Source: Halomonas ventosae
GTDB lineage: Bacteria > Pseudomonadota > Gammaproteobacteria > Pseudomonadales > Halomonadaceae
NCBI RefSeq assembly: GCF_004363555.1
Contig: NZ_SNZJ01000005.1
Location: forward strand, 184,358-248,357
DNA: 64,000 bases
Reading direction: 5' to 3'
Shown here: in pieces, positions 62,832 through 64,000 of the stretch
How positions within the stretch are numbered: the first letter of the stretch is position 1
How the letters are laid out: each line of letters opens with the position of its first letter
Translations under genes and position numbers: made by a program
Notes under the pieces: generated by a model
Database searches by the model: none
What the model was told of the DNA's origin: nothing
What the model saw: only the letters and a program-made list of their open reading frames with translations

Positions 62832-62894
62832 CGCGCGTCTCGCTCGGCCATGGGCTCCCCTCGCCGCCTCGTGAATGCCTGCCAGTATAACGAC

Positions 62895-62918
62895 GCTGCC
62901 TCCCCGAAGGGAGGCAGC
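62895..62918 (-). terminator. Hairpin downstream of fghA
   Basis: GCTGCCTCCC-CGAA-GGGAGGCAGC, a perfect 10-bp stem, 31 bases after the fghA stop and upstream of mtgA. Confidence 0.75.
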
Positions 62919-62948
62919 CGGTCATCCCGCGGCGAGCCTGCACCCGCC

Positions 62949-63803
62949 TCAGCGCTTGTTCAGCCGCTCGGCATGGTAGCGCAGGTGATCCTCGATGAAG
63001 GTGGCGATGAAGAAGTAGCTGTGGTCATAGCCCGGCTGGCGCCGCAGGGTCAGCGGGTGATCATGCTCGGCGCACACCGCCTCCAGACGCTCGGGGCAGA
63101 GCTGCTCCTCCAGGAAGTCGTCGGCCTCGCCCTGGTCGATGAACAGCGGCTGGCTCGAGGCCCCGCGGGCCACCAGCTCGCAGGCATCGTACTGGGTCCA
63201 GAGACCGCGATCCTCCCCCAGGTAGCCGGAGAAGGCCTTCTGCCCCCAGGGGCACTCGCTGGGATTGACGACCGGCGCGAAGGCCGACACCGAGCGGTAG
63301 TGCCCGGGACGACGCAGCGCCATCACCAGGGCGCCATGCCCGCCCATGGAGTGACCGCTGATCGACTCGCGGCCGTTGACCGGGAAGTGCTGGCGCACCA
63401 CCGAGGGCAGCTCCTCGGCCACGTAGTCGTACATGCGGTAGTGCTTCTTCCAGGGCTCCCGGGTGGCATTGACATAGAAGCCGGCCCCGCTGCCGAAGTC
63501 GTAGCTGTCATCCTCGCCCGGCAGGTCGGTGCCCCGCGGGCTGGTGTCGGGGCAGACGATGGCGATGCCGAGCTCGGCGGCGACCCGATGGGCACCGGCC
63601 TTCTGCATGAAGTTCTCGTCGGTGCAGGTCAGACCGGAGAGCCACCACAGCAGCGGTACCCGCCCGGCCTCGGCCTGGGGTGGCAGGTAGATGGAGAAGG
63701 TCATCTCGCAGTCCAGTGCCCGCGAGCGGTGGCGATAGCGCTTGTGCCAGCCGCCGAAGCTCTTGTTGGCCGAGACCAGCTCGATGTGTTCGGTCATGGT
63801 CAT
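62949..63803 (-). CDS. fghA: S-formylglutathione hydrolase
   Basis: A 284-residue alpha/beta-hydrolase. The nucleophile S152 is in GHSMGGHGAL; the acid Asp lies in FIDQGEADDF and the His in GYDHSYFF. LTCTDENFMQKAGA and SPRGTDLPGEDDSYDFG are family signatures. It hydrolyses S-formylglutathione to formate and glutathione, the second step of formaldehyde detoxification. The gene for the first enzyme ends just upstream in the same direction. ATG 63803 has AGGAGA 7 bases upstream; a second ATG at 63797 is possible. Confidence 0.95.
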   Translation of the reverse strand: MTMTEHIELVSANKSFGGWHKRYRHRSRALDCEMTFSIYLPPQAEAGRVPLLWWLSGLTCTDENFMQKAGAHRVAAELGIAIVCPDTSPRGTDLPGEDDSYDFGSGAGFYVNATREPWKKHYRMYDYVAEELPSVVRQHFPVNGRESISGHSMGGHGALVMALRRPGHYRSVSAFAPVVNPSECPWGQKAFSGYLGEDRGLWTQYDACELVARGASSQPLFIDQGEADDFLEEQLCPERLEAVCAEHDHPLTLRRQPGYDHSYFFIATFIEDHLRYHAERLNKR

Positions 63804-63895
63804 GGATCTTTCTCCTGGAGGCCGGCTCGTTCCGGCCTCCGGTTAAGACGAAGGAAGAGGCGCATGCTGTTCGCGCGGCTTTGTTTGGGCGCGGA

Positions 63896-64000
<105 letters not shown>

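Overview
The window looks like the chromosome of a moderately halophilic gammaproteobacterium, most likely Halomonas or a close relative in Halomonadaceae. This is inferred from the very GC-rich core and the density of compatible-solute and sodium-coupled transporters (ProVWX, a BCCT carrier, a UspA-type protein beside it, NhaC, SSS and SLC13 carriers, three TRAP-type permease or binding systems). There is no rRNA and no CRISPR array. One intact tRNA is present.

Region 1 (1-19.5 kb) is accessory DNA. A 46-bp direct repeat at 1197-1242 and 19503-19548 matches the 3' part of an intact tRNA-Ile2 (CAT) gene at 19503-19579, and a tyrosine integrase lies directly inside the right copy. The roughly 18.3 kb between the copies is therefore read as an integrated genomic island. 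It is a mosaic: an NhaC antiporter; a HEPN-domain protein; an SLC13 carrier; a TAXI-TRAP uptake operon with a 3-hydroxyacyl-CoA-type dehydrogenase, a carboxymuconolactone-decarboxylase-like protein and a divergent LysR; and a beta-alanine-type catabolic operon (omega-aminotransferase, semialdehyde dehydrogenase, small membrane protein, SSS symporter, orphan protein). IS66 and IS481 remnants and a two-copy dispersed repeat mark past rearrangements. Left of the island, cut by the window edge, is a protein joining a PD-(D/E)XK-like nuclease motif to a DUF2075 P-loop ATPase.

Region 2 (19.6-42.6 kb) is mostly an iron-acquisition locus. dfoJ-dfoA-dfoS-dfoC encode synthesis and export of a desferrioxamine/bisucaberin-type hydroxamate siderophore: diamine formation, N-hydroxylation, MFS export, and a fused acyltransferase plus NIS synthetase. 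They are followed by an orphan ECF sigma factor, a FhuF-type reductase, a TonB-dependent siderophore receptor, an ABC exporter, fhuCDB, a PRC-barrel protein, a LysR regulator and a second TonB-dependent receptor. Seven Fur-box-like sites sit in front of these units, so the block reads as one iron-repressed regulon.

Region 3 (41.7-54 kb) holds an AEC carrier, a PQQ-type sugar dehydrogenase, a sensor kinase with a sigma-54 response regulator, two repeat-rich acidic exported proteins, proVWX behind a perfect 18-bp palindrome, a UspA protein and a BCCT carrier. This is an osmoprotectant uptake block.

Region 4 (54-64 kb) holds a DnaQ-type exonuclease coupled to a cNMP/CBS/DUF294 protein, a DUF4168 protein, a second TRAP system with a Tat-exported binding protein and GntR/FadR-like operator sites, an EamA exporter, mtgA, and the start of a formaldehyde-detoxification pair (fghA and the end of a glutathione-dependent formaldehyde dehydrogenase gene).
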